Of a stretch of 64,000 nucleotides of DNA, positions 53,382 through 62,643 are shown piece by piece. The DNA comes from Syntrophomonas zehnderi OL-4 (lineage in GTDB: Bacteria; Bacillota; Syntrophomonadia; Syntrophomonadales; Syntrophomonadaceae): positions 1 to 64,000 of the forward strand of contig NZ_CGIH01000027.1 of NCBI RefSeq assembly GCF_000983115.1, read 5' to 3'. Numbering within the stretch: the first letter of the stretch is position 1; each line of letters begins with the position of its first letter. The position numbers and the translations under genes were made by a program. The notes beneath the pieces are model-generated. The model searched no databases and was not told where the DNA came from. It was given only the letters and a program-made list of their open reading frames with translations.

Positions 53382-53543
53382 ATGAAAAACAATCTATTGA
53401 TAATGGTGTTGCTGGCAGTTATTCTAGCCATGGCAGTGCCTTTTTCCGTGTATCTCTCCCACAGTGAAACTGCTTTTACCTACGATAATATAATCCGGGT
53501 TGGCCCGTTAGATGTAAGCGGCAAAAACTACACGCACCAGTAA
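53382..53543 (+). CDS. Small membrane or exported peptide, 53 aa
   Basis: A 53-residue protein starting MKNNLLIMVLLAVILAMAVPFSVYLSH, a signal-anchor-like hydrophobic stretch, followed by a short polar tail ending GKNYTHQ. GGGGGAG lies six bases before the ATG at 53382. It starts 22 bases after sigG, so it is likely co-transcribed in the forespore or read from the sigG message. No family recognised. Confidence 0.6.
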   Translation: MKNNLLIMVLLAVILAMAVPFSVYLSHSETAFTYDNIIRVGPLDVSGKNYTHQ

Positions 53544-53936
53544 TTAGGCCATACTGAGACAGAAAACCTGGACTAAATGTTCAGGAATAGAAATGACGAT
53601 CTGCGCAGCCAGCGGGATCAGCGTCTGGCAGACCCAAAAACCAGCGGTAAAAGCATAAGCTGCTTGGCATAGGGAACATTCAATTAGGGACAACCAGTTG
53701 TATTACAGGCGCAAAAAACTGCGTATGAACTAAGTTAATAAAAGTCATCAGTGAAGTGGCTCCCCGGAAGTAGAGTGGGGAGCCATTCCCAAAAGCACCT
53801 TTGGTTAGGCTATTACTTATTATGGTTATTTTTTCGGTTAATTTTTCAAATTAATGAATCAAAGATAAAAAACCAAAAACCGCCAACGCGTTTTTTGTTG
53901 CTGAAGGTTTAATATGCTAGTATAAAATAAAGAGAA
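53544..53936. other. Non-coding gap after the small sigG-linked gene
   Basis: About 390 bases without a convincing gene. An 8-bp hairpin (GGCTCCCC 53758-53765 with GGGGAGCC 53777-53784) lacks a T tract but could end the sigG transcript. A 50-codon open stretch on the minus strand (about 53560-53715) is hydrophobic but has no start codon or ribosome binding site; it may be a decayed gene. Confidence 0.4.
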
Positions 53937-54170
53937 AAAGACACAGATTAACACAGTTTTTTTAGTTACTGAGTGACACTTAAATAAAATAACGTATTAT
54001 GAACACTTAAGCGGTTGCCTTAATTTTAAACGAAGTATGCCAGCATTTCCCGAAAGGGAGGGTATCCCCGCCGATGCTCAAGTGACGGTTGGAATTTTCC
54101 ACTCTGCCATGTCTTTAATAACTTAACTTTAGTGTCAATCATAAAAAATCAGTGTTAATCAGGGTCAAAA
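53937..54170. repeat. Repeat element with inverted ends upstream of the methyltransferase
   Basis: The left end reads GACACAGATTAACACAG (53940-53956). The right end carries the same core in inverse orientation, GTGTTAATC at 54152-54160 against GATTAACAC at 53946-53954, with similar flanks including a T run. Inside, 54016-54060 resembles the 47-base tandem unit of the murD/ftsW gap (CCTTAATT then AACGAAGT then CCCG). At about 234 bases with inverted ends it looks like a small non-autonomous element. Confidence 0.55.
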
Positions 54171-54174
54171 ATCT

Positions 54175-55611
54175 ATGTCTGAGAAAACCGCGTCAACAAG
54201 CGTCTATTTTAATCACGAAAGCAGGGATAATATCAAACCATCAGCCAATACTGTCAGGTTGATGTGGCAGGGTAAGGATTCGCCTGCACCGGTCGAAAAC
54301 AAACCTGATTTTGCCCTCCTGGAAAGGGTTTTTCCCCACACCCCAGATGAACCGACTCAATCGGGCGGGGTTGATTTCAATTCCGCTGCTGATCTGGATT
54401 CTGCCATTTTGAATCAATACTACTGGGGGGATAACCTGGATGTGCTCGAATATCTTTTGGGAAGTCCGGACACCCCGCGTCCGCGAATGATATATATCGA
54501 CCCCCCTTATATGAGCCAGGCCCGATATCGCTCAGTTATTAAAGGCAAAAAAGCAGGACAACCCAGTTTTGAACGAAATGCCTTTACAGATCAATGGGAT
54601 ATCGATGCTTACCTATCCATGCTCTATCCGCGTCTTAAACTAATGCAGCAAATACTCCACGAACATGGCAGTATTTTTGTGCATGTGGATTGGCATGTCA
54701 GCCATTATGTGAGGGTGTTGCTGGATGAAATATTTGGCCGTGGCAACTTTATCAATGAAATTGTCTGGTGCTACAGCGGTGGGAGCAATACCAAAAAACA
54801 CCTGCAGCGCAAACATGATATGATTTTTTGGTATGCGCGCAGTCAAGAATACACCTTTCAGCCCCAATACCGTCCCTATACCCAGGGTACCCTGGCAAGG
54901 GGCCTTACAGCCATCAAGGGCAGCAACTACCGTTTATCGGAACGGGGCGCAATATTGCAGGATTGGTGGACGGATATCAATAAAATTCTAAGTCCTACGG
55001 CTTTTGAAAATCTGCACTACCCCACCCAAAAACCGCGTCAATTACTAAGGCGTCTGATTGATATGGCCACTAGCCCCGGGGATCTGGTGGCTGATTTTTT
55101 TGGTGGATCAGGTACAACAGCAGAGGTTTGTGAGCAATCAGACCGCCGCTGGCTGATCTGTGATAACAGCCAGCTGGCTTTGCAAACCAGTCTGAAGCGG
55201 CTGATAAAAGCCCAAGCGGGTTCATTTTTAATCTTTGCTAACCCCTTGACAAACACAATCCCGAACCAAAAACAAACAGGAGTTATTCTAATCAAAACCC
55301 CTGTTATTAAAGATTGCGGCAGTAATTATTATTGGCTGAGTGTGGGCATAGACTTTTTTAAGCCTCCCCAATTACCTGATAACTGGAATGAACGAAACTT
55401 TGCGGATTGTATTGAATTCTGGGAAATCGATATTGATTACAACCAGCCCGTATTTAATTCCTGTTATCAGGTGGTACGAAAAAAGAAACAAGCTGAGATA
55501 GAGCTTGACATTTCGTTTTATCTGCCTAAAAAAAACGCCTACACGATAGCTATCAAAGTATATGATTACCATGCCGATCAGACAATCAAGCTGCTTCATT
55601 TTCTACCTTAA
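54175..55611 (+). CDS. DNA methyltransferase, beta-class (Mod-like), orphan
   Basis: A 478-aa site-specific DNA methylase. The catalytic motif DPPY is at residues 109-112, and the SAM-binding motif DFFGGSGTT comes later at 307-315, preceded by YPTQKP (282-287). This order is the beta class, which includes type III Mod and many adenine-N6 or cytosine-N4 enzymes; DPPY favours adenine-N6. The target domain should lie between the motifs. The last 120 residues are a domain I do not recognise. No restriction gene is adjacent, so it is probably an orphan. Its ATG lies five bases from the end of an inverted-repeat element, and its ribosome binding site (AGGGT) is weak, which hints at transfer. Confidence 0.85.
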   Translation: MSEKTASTSVYFNHESRDNIKPSANTVRLMWQGKDSPAPVENKPDFALLERVFPHTPDEPTQSGGVDFNSAADLDSAILNQYYWGDNLDVLEYLLGSPDTPRPRMIYIDPPYMSQARYRSVIKGKKAGQPSFERNAFTDQWDIDAYLSMLYPRLKLMQQILHEHGSIFVHVDWHVSHYVRVLLDEIFGRGNFINEIVWCYSGGSNTKKHLQRKHDMIFWYARSQEYTFQPQYRPYTQGTLARGLTAIKGSNYRLSERGAILQDWWTDINKILSPTAFENLHYPTQKPRQLLRRLIDMATSPGDLVADFFGGSGTTAEVCEQSDRRWLICDNSQLALQTSLKRLIKAQAGSFLIFANPLTNTIPNQKQTGVILIKTPVIKDCGSNYYWLSVGIDFFKPPQLPDNWNERNFADCIEFWEIDIDYNQPVFNSCYQVVRKKKQAEIELDISFYLPKKNAYTIAIKVYDYHADQTIKLLHFLP

Positions 55612-55654
55612 CCAATGTTATGATAATAAAGCGGAAATGTGTTCCTCAGGCCGT

Positions 55655-55819
55655 CTAGCCCTTGCGTATCCGCCCTTGAGCGATTAGGTGAGCCACATCG
55701 GCTTCCTTATCATCTCCAATGGGAAGCCATACGTCTTCAAAAACACTTTGATCCTGGATTACTTCCAGCTTTAAAACTGACGGCCTTAGGATTGATTTTT
55801 TTTGATCAGCCTCTTTCAT
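55655..55819 (-). CDS. Small hypothetical protein, 54 aa (second gene of a micro-operon)
   Basis: The minus strand reads 54 codons from ATG 55819 to TAG 55655, starting MKEADQKKSILRPSVLKLEV and ending GRIRKG. AGAGGT lies eight bases upstream and the gene begins 13 bases after the stop of the 61-aa gene at 55833, so the two are probably co-transcribed. The middle is acidic (GDDKEADVAH), with no membrane segment. Function unknown. It is short enough to be missed by most gene callers; the spacing and site are the main evidence. Confidence 0.6.
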   Translation of the reverse strand: MKEADQKKSILRPSVLKLEVIQDQSVFEDVWLPIGDDKEADVAHLIAQGRIRKG

Positions 55820-55832
55820 AAATAATTACCTC

Positions 55833-56018
55833 TTATTCATATTCACGCCGCCCCATTTTTACACCTAAAGCATAAACTCCGGCAATAGCCGCGGCATGAA
55901 AAAGCCACCAGCCGGTTTCGCCTATACTGAAGGCTCCTGGATCGATCCTGTCGCCGCCGGTCACTTTCTTAATAACCGTATTTTTATAATCCTGCATACC
56001 ATTCAACATATTAAACAC
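55833..56018 (-). CDS. Small membrane protein, 61 aa (first gene of a micro-operon)
   Basis: A 61-residue protein from ATG 56018. The N-terminal half is polar (MFNMLNGMQDYKNTVIKKV). The stretch GGDRIDPGAFSIGETG leads to a hydrophobic segment WWLFHAAAIAGVYALGV and a charged end KMGRREYE. GGAGGTG lies six bases before the start, a near-perfect ribosome binding site. It is divergent from dprA. The single predicted membrane helix and small size suggest a membrane-associated regulator or subunit, but I recognise no family. Confidence 0.68.
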   Translation of the reverse strand: MFNMLNGMQDYKNTVIKKVTGGDRIDPGAFSIGETGWWLFHAAAIAGVYALGVKMGRREYE

Positions 56019-56193
56019 CTCCGTTTTTTAGTCATTAAATATTTTCCCCTGAACCCCCGTATTTTAGGAAAGCAATATAAGACAAAAATGTAATTAAAGG
56101 GGTATATTCTATATATACCTTGCATAGTGGTTTTTTTTATGCTATCAATGGCTGTAGAGTTATTCAGACTAGCAAGATTAGAGGTGGGGGTCG

Positions 56194-57282
56194 ATGGAAC
56201 CAAATGAAATAGCCTGTCTGGTGGCTTTGCACAGCCTAGAAGGCATCGGCAGTCGCAGCCTTTGCAAAATAAAAAAGTATTTTGGCAGCTTTAAGGATTG
56301 TTTTTTTGCGCCTAGCCAGGAGTTGCATTCTTCCTTTTTAAAGGCTGAAATATGTAATAATATAGTTAAAGTTCGCAGCGAATCTGAGCCAGCGCGTTTA
56401 CTGAATGAAATTACTGCCCGCGGAATTAAAATAACTACACTAGATGATAAAGATTATCCATCTAAGCTGAGCGAGATTTACGATCCCCCATATATTCTAT
56501 ATTACCAAGGACAGATAGAAACCCTAGAGCAGGTATGCTTGGCAGTGGTTGGTTCCCGCCAAGCCAGCAACTATGGAAGAAGCCAGGCGCGGCGCTTTGC
56601 CCGTGAATTGTCTCTTCAGGGTATGGTAATAGTAAGCGGCATGGCTAGAGGCATTGATACCGAGGCACATCGGGGAGCTTTGGAAGCAGGCGGTAAAACC
56701 GCAGCTGTACTGGGTAGCGGTCTAAACGTTATCTATCCTCCTGAAAATGCCCGCCTGTATACCGAGATAATCAGTCAGGGCGTTGTCATTAGTGAGTTTC
56801 CTCCCCAGGCACATCCTGAACCTGGTCATTTCCCGCTAAGGAATCGGGTTATATCAGGACTCAGCCGGGGCGTACTGGTGATCGAGGCTCAAGAGCGCAG
56901 CGGCGCTTTAATCACAGCCGACTTCGCGCTGGAACAGGGTCGTGATGTCTATGCCCTACCGGGACCGGTGGACAGAAAGAGCAGTATTGGAACCAATAGA
57001 TTAATCAAACAGGGAGCTGAACTGGTTACCGAGCCGGAGGATATTTTGCTTGAATATCGGCCTGACTATAAGAAAATAAGCGAATTAATACAGGAGCAAC
57101 TGTTTGTCTTAAGTGAAATAGAAAAAAAGATAATTAATTATTTGGATGATGCCACTGTGCATATTAATGATATTATTTATAATACTGGTTTAGATATGGG
57201 AACATTAAGCAGCTGTCTGCTGCAGATGGAATTTAAAGGCATAATTAAAGCCCTCCCAGGTAATTACTATCAAAGAACGTAA
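56194..57282 (+). CDS. dprA: DNA-processing protein DprA/Smf
   Basis: A 362-aa protein that loads RecA on incoming single-stranded DNA. The N-terminal helical domain is followed by the Rossmann-like core: VVGSRQASNYGR, IVSGMARGIDTEAHRGAL, GLNVIYPPEN, FPLRNRVISGLS, and SGALITADFALEQGR. The C-terminus is a winged-helix-like domain (residues about 300-360). GAGGTGGGGG precedes the ATG. dprA next to topA is a standard Firmicutes order, here separated by a repeat-bearing gap. Confidence 0.94.
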   Translation: MEPNEIACLVALHSLEGIGSRSLCKIKKYFGSFKDCFFAPSQELHSSFLKAEICNNIVKVRSESEPARLLNEITARGIKITTLDDKDYPSKLSEIYDPPYILYYQGQIETLEQVCLAVVGSRQASNYGRSQARRFARELSLQGMVIVSGMARGIDTEAHRGALEAGGKTAAVLGSGLNVIYPPENARLYTEIISQGVVISEFPPQAHPEPGHFPLRNRVISGLSRGVLVIEAQERSGALITADFALEQGRDVYALPGPVDRKSSIGTNRLIKQGAELVTEPEDILLEYRPDYKKISELIQEQLFVLSEIEKKIINYLDDATVHINDIIYNTGLDMGTLSSCLLQMEFKGIIKALPGNYYQRT

Positions 57283-57715
57283 ACCCGGCTATAATTGTAA
57301 CCATCGTTTCCGATGGGAACTTAAGTAATAGGTAATAAATAGACGCAGATAACGCGGCAACCATAATAGCGACTTTTAGGAGAGGATCAGAAGTAACTAA
57401 ATGGTGATTTGCGCAGATTTACGCGGTTCTTTTTGGACACTGAAGAACACTGGGTTTGTTATTTAGGGTTTTGCTTAATTTTCCTTTTTCCGAAATTGGC
57501 AACTTTAAACCAGGTTTTTAAGTGTATACGATGATGTTGCAGATAGCGTATAGTTAATTGAAACTAAAGTATTACTTCGGGGATTCCCCGCCACTCAGCC
57601 CGACCTTGAACCGGGTTAGAGCTACACTGCTGTTGAGTGCCGGGTGTTTGAATAAAAATTTAAAAACCGCGCAAATCACGTTATTCGCGTCCATAAAAAA
57701 CAAAGAGGTGATATT
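57283..57715. repeat. Repeat-bearing gap between dprA and topA
   Basis: A 433-base gap. The left side carries GACGCAGATAACGCGG (57342-57357) and a second unit, GATTTGCGCAGATTTACGCGG-like, at 57406-57426. The right side carries the same type in inverse orientation at 57667-57692 (on the minus strand GACGCGAATAACG then TGATTTGCGCGG). The region in between has no gene. This is the clearest case of an element with inverted repeat ends inserted in a conserved gene pair. Confidence 0.6.
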
Positions 57716-59788
57716 TTGGCAGAGACTACACTTGTGATCGTTGAATCGGCTGCCAAGGCCAAAACTATCGGAAAATTCCTGGGAAAAAATTATAAAGTCA
57801 AGGCATCGGTTGGACATATCAAGGATCTACCAAAAAGCAAACTGGGTATAGATGTAGAAAATAATTTTGAACCCCAGTATATAACGATTCGTGGCAAAGG
57901 CGATCTGCTCAAAGAGATTAAAAGTGAGGCCAGCAAGGTTGATAGAGTTCTACTGGCTACTGACCCTGACCGGGAAGGGGAGGCGATCGCCTGGCACTTG
58001 CAAAATGCCATGAAAATACCGGACGGCTCCAATTGCCGGATTGAATTCAATGAAATCACAAAAGATGCAATAAAACAGGCTCTCAAAAAATCTCGGCCGA
58101 TTGATATGGACAGGGTGAATGCTCAGCAAGCCCGCCGGGTACTAGACCGATTGGTGGGTTACAATCTGAGTCCCCTGCTGTGGGCTAAAGTGCGCAAGGG
58201 ACTATCGGCCGGCCGGGTTCAGTCCGTAGCTGTCAAGATGATATGCGACCGGGAAAAGGAAATCCAGGCTTTTACGCCTGAAGAATACTGGACGATAGAG
58301 ACTCAGCTTAAAACCGCAAAAAATGAAAGTTTTACAGCCAAAGTTAATAGTTATAAAGGCGAAAAACTGGAAATCAATAGTGCGGCGGCCAAAGACACGG
58401 TGCTTGAATATTTGCAAAAGAGCAAGATTAAGACGACTAACATAGAAAGAAAAGAAAAACGCAAAAAGCCCCATCCGCCATTCATCACCAGTACTCTACA
58501 GCAAGAAGCGTCCAAACGATTAAATTTCTTTTCTAACCGAACGATGCGGGTTGCCCAGGAATTATATGAAGGCCTGGCGATTGGGAAGGAAGGCACTGTG
58601 GGTTTAATCACCTATCTGCGAACTGATTCGACCCGTATTGCGACTGAAGCCCAAAATGAGGCCCTAGGTTATATTAAAGATAACTTTGGCGGGGAGTATG
58701 CGCCGGAAACACCGAACCAGTATAAAGGCAGAAAGTCTGCCCAGGATGCGCATGAAGCTATAAGACCATCGTCCGTGGGGAGAACTCCAGATAGCATCAA
58801 GGAGTACCTAAGCCGCGATCAATACCGGCTCTATAAGCTTATATGGGAACGTTTCGTGGCCAGCCAAATGACGCCTGCACTGTATGACACTATCGGGGTA
58901 GAAATACAGGCGGGTGATTATGGATTAAGGGCGCATTCATCGCAGTTAAAATTCCCGGGTTATAAAAAAATCTATACGGAGAATGACGAGGAAGAAATAA
59001 AAAATCCAATACCTCAGTTAAAGATCGGCCAGATTTTAAAACTGGATGATATTATTGCCGAGCAGCATTTCACTCAGCCTCCGCCCCGTTACACAGAGGC
59101 CAGTCTGGTTAAATTGCTGGAAGAAAAGAGTATCGGCAGACCCAGCACCTATGCGCCCATTATTGATACTATTCTTAAGCGACATTATGCCGAGCGCCAA
59201 AACAAACAGTTTGTCCCTACCGAACTGGGGTTTATAGTTGTTGAACTTTTAGATGAACATTTTGGAAATATTATGGATGTAGATTTTACCGCTAAAATGG
59301 AAGAAGACCTGGATATGGTTGAAGAGGGAGAACTGGATTGGAAGCTAGTGGTTCGTGATTTCTATGGCCCCTTCAAGGAAGATCTAGACAAAGCCCAGGA
59401 ACTAATAGAAAAAATTGAGATAAAGGATGAGGAAGCCGGTAAGGATTGCCCCCAATGCGGGAAACCTATGCTTATCAAATATGGCCGTTTCGGAAAGTTT
59501 GTGGCCTGTTCCGGTTTTCCTGAATGTCGTTATACCGAATCTCTTAATGAAGAAGTCGGGGTTAACTGTCCCCTCTGCAACGGGCCGATTATTGCCCTAA
59601 AATCAAAAAAGGGACGCAGGTATTATGGCTGCAAGAATTATCCTGATTGTGAGTTTCGCTCCTGGAACAAACCTACGGGTGAGAAATGTTCAGTATGCGG
59701 TGATGCTATGGTAGAAAAAACGAACCGCGCCCAGGAAATTCAGATCATATGCCAGAACCCTCAATGCAAACAGGTCAAACAGGCGTAA
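57716..59788 (+). CDS. topA: DNA topoisomerase I
   Basis: A 690-aa type IA topoisomerase that relaxes negative supercoils. The Toprim domain is at the N-terminus (LVIVESAAKAKTIGKFLG, ATDPDREGEAIAWHL). The catalytic Tyr lies in LITYLRTDSTRI. Three C-terminal zinc-ribbon units follow (CPQCGKPM...CSGFPEC, CPLCNGPI...CKNYPDC, CSVCGDAM...CQNPQC). The start is TTG at 57716 with AGAGGTG upstream. Confidence 0.96.
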   Translation: MAETTLVIVESAAKAKTIGKFLGKNYKVKASVGHIKDLPKSKLGIDVENNFEPQYITIRGKGDLLKEIKSEASKVDRVLLATDPDREGEAIAWHLQNAMKIPDGSNCRIEFNEITKDAIKQALKKSRPIDMDRVNAQQARRVLDRLVGYNLSPLLWAKVRKGLSAGRVQSVAVKMICDREKEIQAFTPEEYWTIETQLKTAKNESFTAKVNSYKGEKLEINSAAAKDTVLEYLQKSKIKTTNIERKEKRKKPHPPFITSTLQQEASKRLNFFSNRTMRVAQELYEGLAIGKEGTVGLITYLRTDSTRIATEAQNEALGYIKDNFGGEYAPETPNQYKGRKSAQDAHEAIRPSSVGRTPDSIKEYLSRDQYRLYKLIWERFVASQMTPALYDTIGVEIQAGDYGLRAHSSQLKFPGYKKIYTENDEEEIKNPIPQLKIGQILKLDDIIAEQHFTQPPPRYTEASLVKLLEEKSIGRPSTYAPIIDTILKRHYAERQNKQFVPTELGFIVVELLDEHFGNIMDVDFTAKMEEDLDMVEEGELDWKLVVRDFYGPFKEDLDKAQELIEKIEIKDEEAGKDCPQCGKPMLIKYGRFGKFVACSGFPECRYTESLNEEVGVNCPLCNGPIIALKSKKGRRYYGCKNYPDCEFRSWNKPTGEKCSVCGDAMVEKTNRAQEIQIICQNPQCKQVKQA

Positions 59789-59813
59789 AGACCAGGAAAG
59801 AGGTAGCAGCTTA

Positions 59814-61124
59814 ATGGAAGCAGTCAATGTAATTGGCGGGGGACTGGCAGGTTCGGAAGCTGCCTGGCAGATTGCCCAGGCCGGCATAAAGGTAAAATTA
59901 TGGGAAATGAGGCCGGTAGTGCCAACACCTGTACACCAAACCGACCATTTAGCAGAATTGGTGTGCAGCAATTCCTTAAAATCTGCTTTGCCGGATACAG
60001 CTCAGGGATTGTTAAAAAATGAAATGAGGATCCTGGGTTCTTTGACCCTGGCGTGCGCTGAGGAAGCCAGAGTTCCGGCCGGGTCAGCCCTGGCAGTTGA
60101 CCGGGAGATTTTTTCCTCCCTGGTAACCAAACGATTGGCGTCACACCCCCAGGTGGAGATTATCCGCCAGGAAGTAAAAACCATCCCCCGGGGGGGAGTG
60201 AACATCATAGCCACCGGACCGCTGACTGCCGGGGGAATTTTCGAAGATATGGCTCAGCTGACCGGAGCGGATAACCTCTACTTTTATGATGCCATTGCTC
60301 CCAGTGTAACCTTAAATAGTTTAAATCCTCATAAAATCTTTCGGGCCTCCCGTTATGGCAAAGGGAACGATGATTATATTAACTGCCCATTAAATAAGGA
60401 AGAATACGAGAATTTCTGGCAATCTTTAGTCGATGCGGATACGGCCGCCGGGCACGATATAGATAAAAAAATGTTTTTTGACGGCTGTATGCCGATTGAA
60501 GTAATTGCCCGTCGTGGTATAGACACCCTGCGTTATGGTCCCATGCGTCCGGTGGGACTTATAGATCCACGCACGGAAAGGAGAGCCTGGGCGGTTGTAC
60601 AATTGCGCCAGGAAAACCAAGCCGGGACGGTCTATGGATTGGTAGGATTTCAAACCCGGCTCAAGTGGGGAGAACAGGATCGGGTTTTTCGGATGATTCC
60701 GGGATTGGAAAACGCAGAATTCGTAAGATATGGAGTTATGCATCGAAATACGTATATAAACAGTCCCCGTACCATGCAAAAGACCCTGCAATATAAAAAC
60801 GACCCCGGGATTTTCCTGGCCGGACAGATTACGGGAGTGGAAGGTTACATGGAATCAGCGGCAACCGGTATTCTGGCTGGGATTAATGCGGTTCGTTATA
60901 TTCGTAATCAGCACCCGGTATCACTAAGTTCTTATACCATGCTGGGTGCGTTGGTGGATTTTATCTGCCATTCTAATCCCGATGACTTTCAGCCTATGAA
61001 CGCCAATTTTGGGATTCTTCCTCCCCTGGATAATAAGGTAAAAGATAAAAGGCTTAGATATCAGCAATATGTCCAACGATCAGAACGGGAAATGTCCAAG
61101 TTTTCAGAATTGTATTTGCAATAG
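59814..61124 (+). CDS. trmFO: Methylenetetrahydrofolate-tRNA-(uracil-5-)-methyltransferase TrmFO
   Basis: A 436-aa FAD- and folate-dependent enzyme that makes m5U54 (ribothymidine) in the T loop of tRNAs. The N-terminal FAD motif VIGGGLAGSEAAWQIAQ, the segment ELVCSNSLKSALPDTAQGLLK, CPLNKEEYENFWQSL, and GRRGIDTLRYGPMRPVGL-type sequence (here ARRGIDTLRYGPMRPVGL) are typical. AAAGAGGTAG precedes the ATG. It lies between topA and xerC as in many Firmicutes. Confidence 0.95.
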   Translation: MEAVNVIGGGLAGSEAAWQIAQAGIKVKLWEMRPVVPTPVHQTDHLAELVCSNSLKSALPDTAQGLLKNEMRILGSLTLACAEEARVPAGSALAVDREIFSSLVTKRLASHPQVEIIRQEVKTIPRGGVNIIATGPLTAGGIFEDMAQLTGADNLYFYDAIAPSVTLNSLNPHKIFRASRYGKGNDDYINCPLNKEEYENFWQSLVDADTAAGHDIDKKMFFDGCMPIEVIARRGIDTLRYGPMRPVGLIDPRTERRAWAVVQLRQENQAGTVYGLVGFQTRLKWGEQDRVFRMIPGLENAEFVRYGVMHRNTYINSPRTMQKTLQYKNDPGIFLAGQITGVEGYMESAATGILAGINAVRYIRNQHPVSLSSYTMLGALVDFICHSNPDDFQPMNANFGILPPLDNKVKDKRLRYQQYVQRSEREMSKFSELYLQ

Positions 61125-61187
61125 GTTGTCAAAAATTACAGGTTATGTTACATTTTTTATAGGAATGAAAGACAGGAGCGGAACTCC

Positions 61188-62105
61188 ATGCTTTATCAAC
61201 ATATAGAAGGTTTCCTGACCCACTTGCGGGTTGAAAAAAGTGCCTCCAATTTAACCTTGGTCAGCTATAAAACTGATTTAATTCAGTTTTTTGACTTTTT
61301 ATCACAGGAATACCAGATACCGCCCGAACAGGTTTCGGCCCAGTTATTAAACCATAAAACCGTCCGGGAATACCTGGCTAATATGCAGGACAATGGCTTA
61401 AGCAGAGCTACCATGGCCAGAAAGCTGGCCGCTCTGCGCTCTTTCGTAAAGTACCTGTGCCGGGAGGATTTACTGCCCGGTAATCCTATCGCTAATGTCT
61501 CCACTCCTAAACAGGAGAAAAAATTGCCCCGCTTTTTATATCCATCGGAAATAGAACTCCTTATGGATGCACCCGACCCACAAAAACCGGTCGGTTTAAG
61601 AGACAAAGCCATTCTTGAGACCCTTTATGCGGCCGGTATGCGGGTAAGTGAGCTGGTAAATATGGATGTGTCCGATATCGACTGGGATGAAGCGTATATC
61701 AAGCTAAAAGGCAAAGGCAACAAGGAGCGCCTGGCACCTTTAGGCAGCCAATCCCAGGCCGCACTACTTAATTATGTGCAGTACGGCAGACCTAGTCTGC
61801 TACAAAAAAACCAGACCCGTGAAGATAGCGATGCTTTATTTCTCAATAAATATGGAACCCGGTTATCAAGCCGCAGTGTAAGGAATATCATTAATAAATA
61901 CGTTGATGAAGTGACGCTCAATCAAAAGGTGAGTCCCCATACGCTTAGGCATTCATTTGCGACCCACCTGTTAAACGGCGGGGCTGATTTAAGGTCAGTA
62001 CAGGAGCTTTTGGGACATGTCAAGCTTTCCACCACCCAGATTTATACACATCTGACTAAAGAGAAAATAAAGGCCATATATAACGAAAGCCATCCGCGGA
62101 GGTGA
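61188..62105 (+). CDS. xerC: Tyrosine recombinase XerC
   Basis: A 305-aa site-specific recombinase for chromosome dimer resolution. The N-terminal SAM-like core-binding domain is followed by the catalytic domain with the Arg in [39 protein letters not shown] (His and the nucleophilic Tyr). The gene order xerC-hslV-hslU (usually followed by codY) supports XerC rather than an integrase. GGAGCGGA lies upstream of the ATG. Confidence 0.92.
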   Translation: MLYQHIEGFLTHLRVEKSASNLTLVSYKTDLIQFFDFLSQEYQIPPEQVSAQLLNHKTVREYLANMQDNGLSRATMARKLAALRSFVKYLCREDLLPGNPIANVSTPKQEKKLPRFLYPSEIELLMDAPDPQKPVGLRDKAILETLYAAGMRVSELVNMDVSDIDWDEAYIKLKGKGNKERLAPLGSQSQAALLNYVQYGRPSLLQKNQTREDSDALFLNKYGTRLSSRSVRNIINKYVDEVTLNQKVSPHTLRHSFATHLLNGGADLRSVQELLGHVKLSTTQIYTHLTKEKIKAIYNESHPRR

Positions 62106-62109
62106 TTTT

Positions 62110-62643
62110 ATGTTTTCTGCCACGACCATAATCGCAGTAAGAAAAGGACAAGAAACTGCGATAGCCGGTGATGGACAGGTTACATTCGGGCAAAATGCCA
62201 TCATGAAAAACAATGCCGTAAAAATTAGAAAACTATACGATGGGCAAGTTTTAGCGGGTTTTGCTGGATCGGTAGCCGATGCATTTACCCTTTTTGGCAA
62301 GTTTGAAGATAAACTGCGGGAAAGCGGAGGTAATTTAACCCGTGCAGTCGTTGAAGTAGCTAAAGAATGGCGCAGTGACCGGGTGCTACGTAAACTGGAA
62401 GCCCTATTGATCGTAGCTGATAGCCATACTATGTTTATTATTTCCGGTAATGGGGAAATAATTGAGCCGGAAGATGGGATTACGGCGATAGGTTCAGGCG
62501 GCAGCTATGCCCTGGCCGCCGCGCGCTCCCTGGCTAGGTTTACTGATTTATCGGCTAGGGACATCGCGTATGAGGCCTTGAAAATTGCTTCGGAAATATG
62601 TGTTTATACTAATGACCATATAAACGTTGAAGTATTGGAGTAG
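62110..62643 (+). CDS. hslV: ATP-dependent protease peptidase subunit HslV (ClpQ)
   Basis: A 177-aa proteasome-like peptidase. The N-terminal propeptide MFSA is removed to expose the catalytic Thr of [32 protein letters not shown] and [16 protein letters not shown] are characteristic. It starts four bases after xerC with GGAGGTG upstream, so they are one operon. Its ATPase partner hslU is displaced by 373 bases. Confidence 0.95.
   Translation: MFSATTIIAVRKGQETAIAGDGQVTFGQNAIMKNNAVKIRKLYDGQVLAGFAGSVADAFTLFGKFEDKLRESGGNLTRAVVEVAKEWRSDRVLRKLEALLIVADSHTMFIISGNGEIIEPEDGITAIGSGGSYALAAARSLARFTDLSARDIAYEALKIASEICVYTNDHINVEVLE

Noticed and set aside
53560-53715. Hydrophobic minus-strand open stretch after the sigG-linked peptide
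   Set aside because: It has no start codon or ribosome binding site and is short; at most a decayed gene.
55639-55821. Plus-strand 60-codon open frame after the methyltransferase
   Set aside because: No ribosome binding site, and it lies opposite a minus-strand gene with a good one.
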